This document shows positions 15,340 through 24,279 of a stretch of DNA of 64,000 nt, piece after piece; position 1 is the first letter of the stretch; the number at the start of each line of letters is the position of its first letter. The DNA comes from Methylobacterium amylolyticum (lineage in GTDB: Bacteria > Pseudomonadota > Alphaproteobacteria > Rhizobiales > Beijerinckiaceae). A program made the position numbers and the translations under genes. Location: contig NZ_JAUYZI010000025.1 of the NCBI RefSeq assembly GCF_030700245.1, positions 1 to 64,000 on the forward strand, given 5' to 3'. A model generated the notes under the pieces. The model did no database searches. It worked only from the letters and a program-made list of their open reading frames with translations, and had not been told where the DNA came from.

Positions 15340-16611
15340 ATGACCCCCACCACGACCCCCGCCCCGTCCTCCCGAAACCATCTCTGGCGGCCCTACACGC
15401 AGATGAAGACCGCCGCCCCGCCGCTGGAGGCGGTGGCGACGCAGGGCACGCGCATCCGGCTCGCGGACGGGCGCGAACTCGTCGACGGCATCGCCTCGTG
15501 GTGGACGGCCGTGCACGGCTACAATCACCCCCACATCGCCACCGCCGTCGCGGCGCAGCTCGCCGCGATGCCGCACGTGATGTTCGGCGGGCTCACGCAC
15601 GCCCCGGCGGAGCGGCTGGCCGCACGGCTCGCCGCCCTGCTGCCGGGCGACCTCGACCACGTGTTCTTCAGCGATTCCGGCTCGGTCGCCGTCGAGGTGG
15701 CCCTGAAGATGGCCGCGCAGCTCTGGCTCAACCGCGGCGTCGCCGGCCGCACGCGGGTGCTCGCCTTCCGCGGCGGCTATCACGGCGACACGATGGGGGC
15801 GATGTCGGTCTGCGACCCCGAGGAGGGCATGCACCGCCGCTTCGGCGCGTGGCTCCCCGCCCAGGTGTTTTGCGATCTGCCGGGGACGCGGGCCGAAGCC
15901 GACGCGCTCGACGAGACGCTCAGGGCGCACCGCGACGGCCTCGCGGCGGTGATCGTCGAGCCGCTGGTGCAGGGCGCGGGCGGCATGCGGATGCACCCGC
16001 CCGAGACCCTGGCGACCGTCGCCCGCCTCTCCCGCGCCCACGGCCTGCCGCTCATCGCCGACGAGGTGTTCACCGGCTTCGGCCGCACCGGCACCCTGTT
16101 CGCCTGCGAGCAGGCGGGCGTCACCCCCGACATCCTCTGCCTGTCGAAGGCGCTGACCGGCGGAACGATGACGCTCGCCGCCACCGTCGCCCGGACCGAG
16201 GTGTTCGAGGGCTTCTGGTCGGACGACCCGGCCGCCGCCCTGATGCACGGCCCGACCTTCATGGCCAATCCGCTCGCCTGCGCGGCCGCCGAGGCGAGCC
16301 TCGACCTGTTCGCCCGGGAGCCCCGCCTGGATCAGGCGCGCGCGATCGGCCGGCGCCTCGCCGCGGGTCTGGAGCCGCTGCGGGGCGCGCTCGGCGTAGC
16401 GGACGTGCGGGTGCTCGGGGCGATCGGCGCCGTGCAGTTCGCCCGCGCCCCCGACCTCGCCGCCCTCAAGGCGCGCCTCCTCGACCACGGCGTCTGGGTC
16501 CGGCCGTTCGGGGACATCGTCTACCTGACCCCCGCCCTGACCATCGAGGCGGCCGATCTCGACCGGCTGATCGGGGCGGTGGCCGGCGTCGTCGCAGGGC
16601 AGGACGGTTGA
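15340..16611 (+). CDS. bioA: adenosylmethionine-8-amino-7-oxononanoate aminotransferase
   Basis: A 423-residue class III aminotransferase that uses SAM as amino donor to make 7,8-diaminopelargonate. ATG 15340 (MTPTTTPAPSSRNHLWRPYT) is chosen because the BioA hallmark HLWRPYTQMK immediately follows. The active site shows ELVDGIASWWTAVHGYNHP, FSDSGSVAVEVALKMA, IADEVFTGFGRTG, the PLP-lysine in CLSKALTGGTMTLAA and HGPTFMANPLACAAA. Full length. Divergent from bioF. Confidence 0.94.
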   Translation: MTPTTTPAPSSRNHLWRPYTQMKTAAPPLEAVATQGTRIRLADGRELVDGIASWWTAVHGYNHPHIATAVAAQLAAMPHVMFGGLTHAPAERLAARLAALLPGDLDHVFFSDSGSVAVEVALKMAAQLWLNRGVAGRTRVLAFRGGYHGDTMGAMSVCDPEEGMHRRFGAWLPAQVFCDLPGTRAEADALDETLRAHRDGLAAVIVEPLVQGAGGMRMHPPETLATVARLSRAHGLPLIADEVFTGFGRTGTLFACEQAGVTPDILCLSKALTGGTMTLAATVARTEVFEGFWSDDPAAALMHGPTFMANPLACAAAEASLDLFAREPRLDQARAIGRRLAAGLEPLRGALGVADVRVLGAIGAVQFARAPDLAALKARLLDHGVWVRPFGDIVYLTPALTIEAADLDRLIGAVAGVVAGQDG

Positions 16612-16737
16612 CCCGATTCGCTTCACGTCCCCGCGAGGCACGATCTGCAACTTAGGTCCGTTTCTGAAGTTGGGCTCACGGCTGGAGAAGCGTGCGGCGG
16701 CCCGAACGGCCGAACGCCACGCCGAAGGGAGTGTCAC

Positions 16738-17124
16738 GTGACGAGCGAGCAGACGAGTACGGAGGCGCGGCCGGTGATCCTCCTCGTCGAGGACGAGGCC
16801 CTGACGATCATGGATCTCGGCGACGTGCTGGAAGAGGGGGGCTACGACACCGTGCAATGCGCGTCCGCCGAGCGGGCGCTGAGCATCCTTCAGGCCCGGC
16901 CGGACATCTGCGGGCTCGTGACCGACGTGCAGCTCTCCGGCAAGACCGACGGGTTCGACCTCGCCAACTCGGTGTCCGAGGCGCGGCCGCAATTGCCGAT
17001 CCTGATCGTCTCGGGCCGCGCCTCGCCGGACCCGGACCGGATGCCGGAGGGCGCCGACTTCATCGCCCGGCCCTGCACCGGCGAGGACATCCTGGACCGG
17101 TTGCAGCGGCTCATGCGGTGCTGA
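16738..17124 (+). CDS. single-domain response regulator
   Basis: A 128-residue receiver domain with no output domain, start GTG 16738 behind GAAGGGAG. The acidic pocket is VEDEALTIM (residues 17-25), the phospho-acceptor Asp lies in GLVTDVQLSGKTDGFDLA, and the conserved Ser/Lys region is reduced to LIVSGRASPDP with no clear Lys. The family is common in Rhizobiales, where such stand-alone receivers often work with nearby orphan kinases, but none is adjacent. Target unknown. Confidence 0.85.
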   Translation: MTSEQTSTEARPVILLVEDEALTIMDLGDVLEEGGYDTVQCASAERALSILQARPDICGLVTDVQLSGKTDGFDLANSVSEARPQLPILIVSGRASPDPDRMPEGADFIARPCTGEDILDRLQRLMRC

Positions 17125-17208
17125 CCGCCTGAGCGAACCCGGCCTGTCATCCCAGCGTCACCGGCCGTCCCCACAGAGCCGGGACCGGGTGCGGCGGGAG
17201 CGTTTCGG

Positions 17209-17832
17209 GTGCAGGGACTGGATCTTCCGGCGGCGGACGCCGGTTCGGGTGCGGGGCTGCCGGTGGGCGACAGGGGCAAACGCGAGCATCCCGTCGAGGC
17301 CGCAGCGCCGGGCTTCGATGGGGCGAAGAAGCTGCGGCCGCCGGGCGCGCGCAGCGTCGGCTGGGCCCTGGTGCAGGCCGCCCGCCTGCACCGGGCGCGG
17401 ACGGGGGACCGGCTCGCCAAGATCGGCCTGTTCGCCGGCCAGGAACAGGTGGTGCAGGCGCTGGCCGCGGCCGGCACCATGACGATGGGCGACCTCGCCG
17501 CGCTGCTGCGGGTGCGCCCGCCCACCGCCTCGAAGACCGTCACCCGGCTCGCCGCGCTCGGCATCGTCGAGCGCCGTGCCGAGGCCGGCGACGGCCGCAT
17601 CGTGCGCGTACGCCTCACCGAGGTCGGTCTCGCCAAGGCGGCGGCGATCGAGCGGATTCAGGAGGAGGTCGAGGCCGAGCTGCTCGACCACCTCGACAAG
17701 GGCGACCGGCGCCGCCTGCGCAAGCTCCTGCGCAGGGCCGCCCGCGGGCTCGCGGAGGCGGCGGGCGCGTCCGGCACGATGGCCGAGGCGGATGCCGAGA
17801 TCGAGGCCGAGGACGAGGCGGAGCCGGCCTGA
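17209..17832 (+). CDS. MarR-family transcriptional regulator
   Basis: A 207-residue protein from GTG 17209. The winged helix spans about residues 80-150: MTMGDLAALLRVRPPTASKT is the recognition region and RLAALGIVERRAEAGDGRIVRVRLTE the wing with the usual DGR tip. N-terminal 50 residues are low complexity, and the C-terminus is an acidic tail (AEADAEIEAEDEAEPA). Such regulators usually control a neighbouring gene in response to small ligands; the target here is not evident. It converges on the zinc GTPase with a shared hairpin across both stops. Confidence 0.82.
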   Translation: MQGLDLPAADAGSGAGLPVGDRGKREHPVEAAAPGFDGAKKLRPPGARSVGWALVQAARLHRARTGDRLAKIGLFAGQEQVVQALAAAGTMTMGDLAALLRVRPPTASKTVTRLAALGIVERRAEAGDGRIVRVRLTEVGLAKAAAIERIQEEVEAELLDHLDKGDRRRLRKLLRRAARGLAEAAGASGTMAEADAEIEAEDEAEPA

Positions 17833-17846
17833 GGCGGCTCAGGCCG
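17825..17846. terminator. hairpin shared by two convergent stop codons
   Basis: CGGCCTGAG (17825-17833) pairs with CTCAGGCCG (17838-17846) around a GCGG loop. The left arm contains the MarR stop TGA and the right arm the complementary TCA that is the stop of the GTPase gene, so one 9-bp stem can terminate or insulate both transcripts. Confidence 0.5.
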
Positions 17847-19059
17847 CGGTGCGCCAGTCCGGGAACGGGTCCGGCAGGCCGCGGTAGGGAAGCGGGTCGA
17901 ACGGTGCCCGGTCGGCGCCCGTGTCGACGAGGCAGCCGTCCAGCGCCGCGGTGATGGCCGCCCGGTCCATGCCGGTGCCGATGAAGACGAGTTCCTGGCG
18001 GCGGTCGCCCCAGACCTCGCTCCACACCGCGTGCAGCCGCTCCCGGAACTCGGTGGCCTCCGGCCAGCGCCGGCGCGGCACCGCGGACCACCAGAAGCCC
18101 ATCGCCGAGACCCGCGCGACGGCCCCCGCCAGCGAGAACTCCCCGACCCAGTCCGGCCGGGTCGCCAGCCAGAAATGGCCCTTGGCCCGGATCAGCCCCG
18201 GCCACGTCGCCCGGGTGAAGGCGTCGAACCGGGCGGGGTCGAAGGGGCGGCGCGCCCGGTAGACGAAGGAGCCGATCCCGTACTCCTCGGTCTCGGGCAC
18301 GTGCTCGGCAGCGCCGTAGAGTTCCTTGAACCACAGCGGGTGCTGCTGCGCCCGCGCCTCGCTGTAGAGCCCGGTGTCGAGCACGGCGCCGGGGTCGACG
18401 CGGGCGTGCGACGCCTCGACGATCCGGGCGTCGCCGTTGAGGCCGCGGACCACCGCCCGCACCAGGGCGCGGTGCTCGGCGGAGACATCCCCGGCCTTGT
18501 TGATCACCACCACGTCCGCGAACTCGATCTGCTCGACGAGGAGGTCGACCAGGGTGCGGGTGTCCTCGGCACCGGCGGTCTCGCCGCGGTCGCGCAGGAA
18601 GGCGTTCGAGCCGTAATCCTTCAGGAGGTTCACGGCGTCGACCACCGTCACCATCGTGTCGAGCCGCGCCACGTCGGCGAGCGCGCGGCCGTCCGCGTCG
18701 CGGAATGAGAAGGTCGAGGCGACCGGCAGCGGCTCGGCGATGCCGGTGCCCTCGATCAGCAGGTAGTCGAATCGGCCGGCCTCGGCGAGGCGGCGCACCT
18801 CGGCGAGCAGGTCGTCGCGCAGGGTGCAGCAGATGCAGCCGTTGGTGAGTTCCACGAGCCGCTCGTCGGTGCGCGACAGGTCGGCGCCGCCGTCCCGCAC
18901 GAGGTCGGCGTCGATGTTCACCTCGCTCATGTCGTTCACGATCACCGCGACGCGGCGCCCGGCACGGTTGTTCAGCACGTAATTCAAGAGCGTCGTCTTT
19001 CCGGCCCCGAGGAAGCCGGAGAGGACGGTGACGGGGAGGCGGCGGTCTGTCTGGGTCAT
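17839..19059 (-). CDS. COG0523 (CobW/ZigA-type) GTP-dependent zinc metallochaperone
   Basis: A 406-residue G3E GTPase. Walker A is GFLGAGKTTLLNYVL (residues 15-29), the metal-binding CxCC motif is in VELTNGCICCTLRDDL (about residues 68-83), switch/Walker B region is LLIEGTGIAEPLPV, and the base-recognition motif is VVINKAGD. The C-terminal CobW_C domain begins near residue 270. Members of the ZigA/YciC subgroup deliver zinc under starvation. The start lies 8 bases from a Zur-like box and the gene is divergent from a ZnuD-type receptor, which supports zinc over cobalt. Chaperone role is inferred from family. Confidence 0.85.
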   Translation of the reverse strand: MTQTDRRLPVTVLSGFLGAGKTTLLNYVLNNRAGRRVAVIVNDMSEVNIDADLVRDGGADLSRTDERLVELTNGCICCTLRDDLLAEVRRLAEAGRFDYLLIEGTGIAEPLPVASTFSFRDADGRALADVARLDTMVTVVDAVNLLKDYGSNAFLRDRGETAGAEDTRTLVDLLVEQIEFADVVVINKAGDVSAEHRALVRAVVRGLNGDARIVEASHARVDPGAVLDTGLYSEARAQQHPLWFKELYGAAEHVPETEEYGIGSFVYRARRPFDPARFDAFTRATWPGLIRAKGHFWLATRPDWVGEFSLAGAVARVSAMGFWWSAVPRRRWPEATEFRERLHAVWSEVWGDRRQELVFIGTGMDRAAITAALDGCLVDTGADRAPFDPLPYRGLPDPFPDWRTAA

Positions 19060-19067
19060 TTCGGAAA

Positions 19068-19087
19068 TGAAACGCTATAGTGTTGCG
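19068..19087 (-). promoter_or_regulatory. Zur-like box ahead of the zinc GTPase
   Basis: TGAAACGCTATAGTGTTGCG carries an imperfect palindrome AAC-CTATAG-GTT and closely matches the second box at 19204 (shared TGAAACGYTATA). It resembles the left half of the alphaproteobacterial Zur consensus (GAAATGTTATA). It lies immediately before the start codon, so bound repressor would block the gene. Confidence 0.5.
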
Positions 19088-19203
19088 CCGTCAACCCCAG
19101 GCAGTCGCGGGCAGCCCGCGCGCTGTTGCAACAATGTAACGTCACGCGGCGGCGTCGGCGGGAACGCGGCTTCCGCCTTGCCGGGAGGGACGAGGACGCG
19201 CAT

Positions 19204-19221
19204 TGAAACGTTATAACACTG
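19204..19221 (+). promoter_or_regulatory. Zur-like box ahead of the TonB receptor
   Basis: TGAAACGTTATAACACTG contains the perfect core GTTATAAC typical of Zur operators and lies 8 bases before ATG 19230. Together with the 19068 box it suggests joint zinc repression of both divergent genes. A further small palindrome TGTTGCAACA is at 19124-19133 in the same gap. Confidence 0.55.
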
Positions 19222-19229
19222 GTGCCCCG

Positions 19230-21371
19230 ATGACCCGCTCCCGCCGTATCGGCTTCCTCGCAGGCACCGCCGTGCCGGCTCTCGTCAGCCTCGGGTTCAC
19301 CGCCCCGGCGCGGGCGCAGCAGACGGTCACGCTCGACGAGATCAGCGTGACCTCGCCGAGCCCGATCCAGCCGAGCCGCCCCGCGGTCGCCGCCGACGCG
19401 ACGTTTCCGTTCGGCGTCCTACCGGTGGCGACCAACACCTTCTCCCCCGTGACGGTGGTGACCCAGGAGCAGATCGCCCGCGACCAGCCGCGGACGCTCG
19501 GCGACGCCCTGTCCGACCGCCCCGGCATCTCGGCGACGACCTACGCCCCGGGGGCGGCCTCGCGGCCGATCATCCGCGGCCTCGACAACGCCCGGGTGCG
19601 CATCCAGGAGAACGGCATCGTCAACGGCGGCGTCTCGGATCTCGGCGAGGATCACGCGGTGCCGGTCAACCCGCTGGTCGCGGACCGGATCGAGGTGATC
19701 CGCGGCCCCGCCACCCTGCGCTACGGCTCGGGCGCGATCGGCGGCGTGGTCTCGGCCGACAACAACCGGGTGCCGACCTTCATTCCCCGGAACGGCGTGC
19801 AGGGGCAGGTCACGACCGGCTTCACCAGCGTCGACAACGGCCGCCTGGGCGCGGCCACGGTGGATGCCGGCCACGACGGGTTCGCCGTCCACGCCGACGG
19901 GTTCAAGACCGCCACCGACAGCTACGCCATCCCCGGCGGCATCCAGCGCAACTCCTACACCGAATCGCAGGGCGGCGCGGTCGGCATCTCGGCGATCGGT
20001 GATCGCGGCTTCGTCGGCATCTCGTTCAGCCACTACGACGCAATCTACGCGATCCCCGGCGGCGTCGCCGAGCGGGACCGCACCCGCCTCACCCCGAACC
20101 AGGACCGGGTCCTGTCCCGCGGCGAGTACCGGCCGCTCGATGGGCCGATCGAGGTGATCCGCTACTGGGCCGGCTACTCGGTCTACCGCCACAACGAGGT
20201 CGGCATCGGCGAGGACGGGGTCGAGGGCGTCCAGGCGATCTTCAAGAACCGCGAGGCCGAGGGTCGGCTGGAGTTCCAGCACGTGCCGGTCGTCACGGAG
20301 TTCGGCCGGCTCACCGGCGCGCTCGGCTTCCAGTCCGATCGACGGGTGATCAACAGCCAGCTCGAATCGTTCCTGCCCAAGACCGAGTCGCGGGCCAATG
20401 CCGTGTACCTGTTCGAGGAGCTGGAGGTCCGCCCCGGCACCCGCCTGCAAGCGGCCGGGCGCTACGAGGTCGACCGCCTGTCGAGCACCGCCGCGCAGTT
20501 CCCGGCCGGCTACGCCCCGGTGGAGGGCCAGGACGAGCCGTTCCTCTACCCCCGCACCCGCCGCTTCGCCCCGAAGAGCGCCAGCATCGGCGCGCTCCAG
20601 GACCTGCCCTACGGCTTCGTGGCGAGCCTCAACGGCTCCTACGTCGAGCGCGGGCCGACCGGCTACGAGCTGTTCTCGCAGGGTCCGCACGACGCCACCG
20701 CCACCTTCGAGATCGGCAACCCGAACCTCAAGAAGGAGCGCGCCCGCACCGTCGAGGCCAGCATCCGCCGCGCCGATGGCCCGTTCCGCTTCGACGCCAC
20801 CGGCTACTACACCCGCTACACAGGCTTCATCTACCGGAACTATACCGGTCTCCTGTGTGACGACGACTTCGCCACGTGCGGGAGCGGCGACGAGCTGCGG
20901 CAGGTGGTCTACCAGCAGCAGAACGCGACCTTCTACGGCGCCGAGATCATCGGCCAGTACGATCTCGTGCCGGTGGGCAACGGCTTCGCGGGCGTCGAGG
21001 CGCAGTTCGACTTCGTGCGCGCCCAGTTCGACAACGGCACCAACGTGCCCCGCATCCCGCCCTACCGCCTCGGCGGCGGCGTCTACCTGCGCGCCGACGG
21101 CTGGTTCGCCCGGGTGAACCTGCTCCACGCCTTCGCGCACCAGGCCACGGCCGTGTTCGAGACGCCGACCGCGGGCTACGACGACCTGCGCGCGGAGCTG
21201 AGCTACACCAAGCCCGTCGATCCGAAGGTCTACGGGGCGAGCGCGATCACCCTCGGCGTCCAGGGCCGCAACCTGCTGAACGACGACATCCGCAACTCGG
21301 CCTCGTTCAAGAAGGACGAGATCCTGCTGCCGGGGCGCAACGTGCGTCTGTTTCTGACGGCGCGGTTCTGA
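19230..21371 (+). CDS. TonB-dependent outer-membrane receptor, ZnuD-like (zinc uptake)
   Basis: A 713-residue receptor from ATG 19230 with signal peptide MTRSRRIGFLAGTAVPALVS ending near APARAQQ. After a TonB-box-like VTLDEISVTSP come the plug (LGDALSDRPGISATTYAPGA, RPIIRGLDNARVRIQENGI, DRIEVIRGPATLRYGSGAIGGVV) and a 22-strand-type barrel ending in Phe (RLFLTARF). The plug signatures are those of ZnuD-type zinc receptors. One external loop carries two Cys (LLCDDDFATCGS). A longer frame starting TTG at 19203 would place the start inside the Zur-like box and spoil the signal peptide, so it was rejected. Confidence 0.85.
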   Translation: MTRSRRIGFLAGTAVPALVSLGFTAPARAQQTVTLDEISVTSPSPIQPSRPAVAADATFPFGVLPVATNTFSPVTVVTQEQIARDQPRTLGDALSDRPGISATTYAPGAASRPIIRGLDNARVRIQENGIVNGGVSDLGEDHAVPVNPLVADRIEVIRGPATLRYGSGAIGGVVSADNNRVPTFIPRNGVQGQVTTGFTSVDNGRLGAATVDAGHDGFAVHADGFKTATDSYAIPGGIQRNSYTESQGGAVGISAIGDRGFVGISFSHYDAIYAIPGGVAERDRTRLTPNQDRVLSRGEYRPLDGPIEVIRYWAGYSVYRHNEVGIGEDGVEGVQAIFKNREAEGRLEFQHVPVVTEFGRLTGALGFQSDRRVINSQLESFLPKTESRANAVYLFEELEVRPGTRLQAAGRYEVDRLSSTAAQFPAGYAPVEGQDEPFLYPRTRRFAPKSASIGALQDLPYGFVASLNGSYVERGPTGYELFSQGPHDATATFEIGNPNLKKERARTVEASIRRADGPFRFDATGYYTRYTGFIYRNYTGLLCDDDFATCGSGDELRQVVYQQQNATFYGAEIIGQYDLVPVGNGFAGVEAQFDFVRAQFDNGTNVPRIPPYRLGGGVYLRADGWFARVNLLHAFAHQATAVFETPTAGYDDLRAELSYTKPVDPKVYGASAITLGVQGRNLLNDDIRNSASFKKDEILLPGRNVRLFLTARF

Positions 21372-21593
21372 GGTGCTGCGGCGGCTCGGTCGTTTCTCGG
21401 TTCAAACGATGCGGTGGCTCGACGGCAGCTTTCCGTCCTGAAGGGACGGCCAACAAGCGTTTCGGCACGCCCAAGGGCGATCACGCCAGCAGATCGCTTT
21501 TGCCTCATCGCATGCGGGATGGCGCAGGCGCTCAGGTCGACATAGACCGGGTCGCGAAGGCCGGCTCGGCCTATCAACGGCGACGATGAAGCC

Positions 21594-22160
21594 ATGACCC
21601 TGTCCGACGTCCTCGTACCCACCTACCTGCAGATGCTGGGAGCGTTGTCGTCCTGGCTCGGCAAAGCCGACGCGCAGAGGCCGGACGGCGTGGCGGAGGC
21701 CCTTCTCGCCGCGCGCCTGGCCCCCGACATGTTCCCGTTGTCCACCCAGATCCGGTTCGCGTGCGTGCAGGCGCTGGAAGGCGTGTATCGGTTGCGCGGG
21801 GAAGCGTTTCCGCCCCCGGTGGCCGTCCTGCTGGAGGAAGGTCGCAACGGGGCCGACCGTCCCGGCTCGATCGCCGAGGCGCGGGCCAGGATCGCCGAGA
21901 CCGTGGCCGCGGTCGAGGAAGCCGCCGCCGACATGCCCGCGGTCGACCCCGCGACGCCGATCGCGCACGCGCTGCCGCAAGGCATGGTGTTCGACCTGAC
22001 GGCCGAGCAGTACGCGCGCGACTGGGCTCTGCCGCAGTTCTACTTCCACGTGATGGCCGCCTACACGATCTTGCGGGCGCAGGGTGTCGAGCTGGGCAAG
22101 GCGGATTACGTCGCGCACATGCTCGCCCATCTGCGCCCCGGCACGCTGCCCGCGCCGTAG
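21594..22160 (+). CDS. DUF1993-family protein
   Basis: A 188-residue protein beginning MTLSDVLVPTYLQMLGALSS. The DUF1993 pattern is visible: LAARLAPDMFPLSTQIRFAC in the middle and WALPQFYFHVMAAYTILRAQGV then LGKADYVAHM near the C-terminus. The fold is a helical bundle related to DinB-like proteins; biochemical role unknown. It stands alone between the zinc receptor and the pseudouridine synthase. The 220 bases before it hold no recognisable feature. Confidence 0.8.
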   Translation: MTLSDVLVPTYLQMLGALSSWLGKADAQRPDGVAEALLAARLAPDMFPLSTQIRFACVQALEGVYRLRGEAFPPPVAVLLEEGRNGADRPGSIAEARARIAETVAAVEEAAADMPAVDPATPIAHALPQGMVFDLTAEQYARDWALPQFYFHVMAAYTILRAQGVELGKADYVAHMLAHLRPGTLPAP

Positions 22161-22320
22161 AGGCCGGTTTCGCAGCACGCGCTGCCCGGACACGATCGTT
22201 GAGCGGACCACGGCGTAGACGGTGGGACGCAACTCAGTCGAAGAGGTCGATCCCGGCCCGCGCCTTTGCCGCTCGCGGCGCCCGGTGCTAGAGGCCGGGC
22301 GACCCCCGGCAGCAGCAGCG

Positions 22321-23652
22321 ATGACCACACGCCCCCCTCCCCGCGGCCCGAACGGGCCCAAGGGCCGCCCCGGCCCGCGGCCCGGCGCCCCCACCGCCGG
22401 ACGGCCGCGCACCGGCCCGCGCACCAGCGCCCGCGACGCTGCCGAGCGCGCCGCCAAGGTCCGCGGCGCGGATGCGGGCGAGCGCGCGCCGTGGATCCCG
22501 CGAGCGGTCGAGGATGGAGAGCGCCCTTCCCGACCGGCCAAGGCCGCCCAATCGAAGCCCGCCGCCGGCAAACCCGCCAGGACCCCCAAGAAGCCCGCAC
22601 AACCCGCCGGCCCGACCCGGCGGGAGCAGCGCGCCGCGGCCTCCGAGACCCTGGCCTCCGGGGTGCAGACCCTGACGGTCGAGGCGGACGAGGCGGGGAT
22701 GCGCATCGACCGCTTCCTCACCGCCCGGTTCCCGCAGCTTCCGTTCACGCGCGTTCAGAGCATCGTCCGCAAGGGCGAGCTGCGCGTGGACGGCAAGCGC
22801 GCCAAGCCGAACGATCGGCTCGAGCCGGGCATGAGCGTGCGCGTGCCCCCCTTGCGCCTCGACCAGCCGTCCGAGCGCCCGCGCAGCGCGGCCCGCGAGG
22901 CCGACGACGCGGCCTTCCTCCGCTCGCTGATCCTCTACGAGGACGCGGAGATGATGGTGCTGAACAAGCCGTTCGGCCTCGCGGTCCAGGGCGGATCGGG
23001 CACCGTGCGCCACGTCGACGGGCTGCTCGCGGCGCTCACCGGGCCGGACGGGCAGAAGCCGCGCCTCGTCCACCGCCTCGACAAGGACACCGCCGGCTGC
23101 CTGATCGTCGCCAAGACGCGTCTCGCGGCGGCGACGCTGGCCAAGAGCTTCCGCTCGCGGGCCGCGCGCAAGATCTACTGGGCGCTGACGGCGGGCGTGC
23201 CGCGGGTGCGCCAGGGCCGGGTCTCGACCTACCTCGCCAAGGAGGAGCCGACCGATGCCGATGCCCGCATGCGGGTCGCCCGGCACGGCGACGAGGGCGC
23301 GAGCCACGCGCTGACCTACTACGCGATGGTCGATCAGGCGGCGCAGAAGCTGTCCTGGCTGTCGTTCAAGCCGGTCACCGGTCGAACGCACCAGCTCCGC
23401 GCCCACGCCGCCCATATCGGCCACCCGATCGTCGGCGATCCCAAATACTTTTCCGTCGAGAACTGGGAACTGCCGGGGGGGATCCAGAACCGGCTGCACC
23501 TGCTCGCTCGCCGCATCGTGATCCCGCACCCCCGCACCGGCCGGCCGGTGGACGTGAGCGCGCCGCTGCCGCCGCACATGGCCCAGAGCTGGAACCTGCT
23601 GGGCTTCGACGCGGCCCGCTACGATCCCGTGGTCGACGCGCCGGAGGATTGA
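22321..23652 (+). CDS. RluC-type ribosomal large subunit pseudouridine synthase
   Basis: A 443-residue RNA-modifying enzyme. Residues 1-115 are a Pro/Arg/Ala-rich low-complexity extension (basic, probably disordered). Then an S4 RNA-binding domain (MRIDRFLTARFPQLPFTRVQ, RKGELRVDGKRAKPNDRLEPG) and the catalytic domain with LVHRLDKDTAGCLIVAKT (the catalytic Asp in HRLDKDT), KPVTGRTHQLRAHAAHIGHP and VGDPKY. It converts uridines of 23S rRNA to pseudouridine. The next-but-one genes are a HAD phosphatase and ATP12, a conserved alphaproteobacterial order. Confidence 0.9.
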   Translation: MTTRPPPRGPNGPKGRPGPRPGAPTAGRPRTGPRTSARDAAERAAKVRGADAGERAPWIPRAVEDGERPSRPAKAAQSKPAAGKPARTPKKPAQPAGPTRREQRAAASETLASGVQTLTVEADEAGMRIDRFLTARFPQLPFTRVQSIVRKGELRVDGKRAKPNDRLEPGMSVRVPPLRLDQPSERPRSAAREADDAAFLRSLILYEDAEMMVLNKPFGLAVQGGSGTVRHVDGLLAALTGPDGQKPRLVHRLDKDTAGCLIVAKTRLAAATLAKSFRSRAARKIYWALTAGVPRVRQGRVSTYLAKEEPTDADARMRVARHGDEGASHALTYYAMVDQAAQKLSWLSFKPVTGRTHQLRAHAAHIGHPIVGDPKYFSVENWELPGGIQNRLHLLARRIVIPHPRTGRPVDVSAPLPPHMAQSWNLLGFDAARYDPVVDAPED

Positions 23653-23847
23653 GGACGGGCGTCGACGGGGCGGGCGGCGGCACGCGCGCGCCGTCGACGG
23701 CCGGATCGGGCCGATGGCCGCCCCGCGCCGCAACCGGCTCGGGGGGCCGGCGCCTTGGCAACGGCGGCGGTCGCCTCATATGCTGGTCCGTCCCTTCGTC
23801 CTCGCCGGATACCGAGGGGCGCCATCCGACGGTCGAGACCCTGACGC

Positions 23848-24222
23848 ATGAAGCTCGCGACGCTGGCCTGTCTCGCCGCCCTGTGCCTGACCGGGCTCGA
23901 CGCGCACGCCGCGCCGGGCGACGCGCCGCGGCCGGAGAAGGCATCGCCTTCCAAGGAAGCGTCGAAGGAGGCGCCTGCCCGGCCGGAGCCGCCGCGGCCG
24001 GATCCGGCCAAGGCGGATCCGGCCAAGCCCGCGGCGGCCGGCACGGGCACGCGGCGGCGGCGCTCCTACGCCGCCTGCAACCGCGCCTCGCACCAGCGGG
24101 GCTATTACGGCGGCCGGCGGCGCCGCTTCCTGATCCGCTGCCGGCTCGGCTACGAGCGAACCCGGTTGCCCCCGGCTCAGGTGCCGGGCGCCGCGGCCCC
24201 GCACCCGGGACGCCGGCCGTGA
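23848..24222 (+). CDS. small secreted basic protein
   Basis: A 124-residue protein with signal peptide MKLATLACLAALCLTGLDA, a low-complexity Lys/Pro/Ala/Glu stretch (SKEASKEAPARPEPPRPDPA) and a very basic C-terminal part with two Cys (AACNRASHQRGYYGGRRRR, then IRCRLGYER). No family recognised. It might interact with a negatively charged surface, but this is a guess from charge. The 195-base gap before it has a 9-bp inverted repeat (23660-23668 with 23691-23699) that could terminate the upstream transcript. Confidence 0.55.
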   Translation: MKLATLACLAALCLTGLDAHAAPGDAPRPEKASPSKEASKEAPARPEPPRPDPAKADPAKPAAAGTGTRRRRSYAACNRASHQRGYYGGRRRRFLIRCRLGYERTRLPPAQVPGAAAPHPGRRP

Positions 24223-24279
24223 GGCGCCGCCCGGCGGCTCGGCGGCCCGCGCCGCACGGCACATGAAACCTGTCGTCCC

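Noticed and set aside
19203..19229. TTG start 27 bases upstream for the zinc receptor
   Set aside because: It would overlap the Zur-like box and add residues before a complete signal peptide that begins at ATG 19230.
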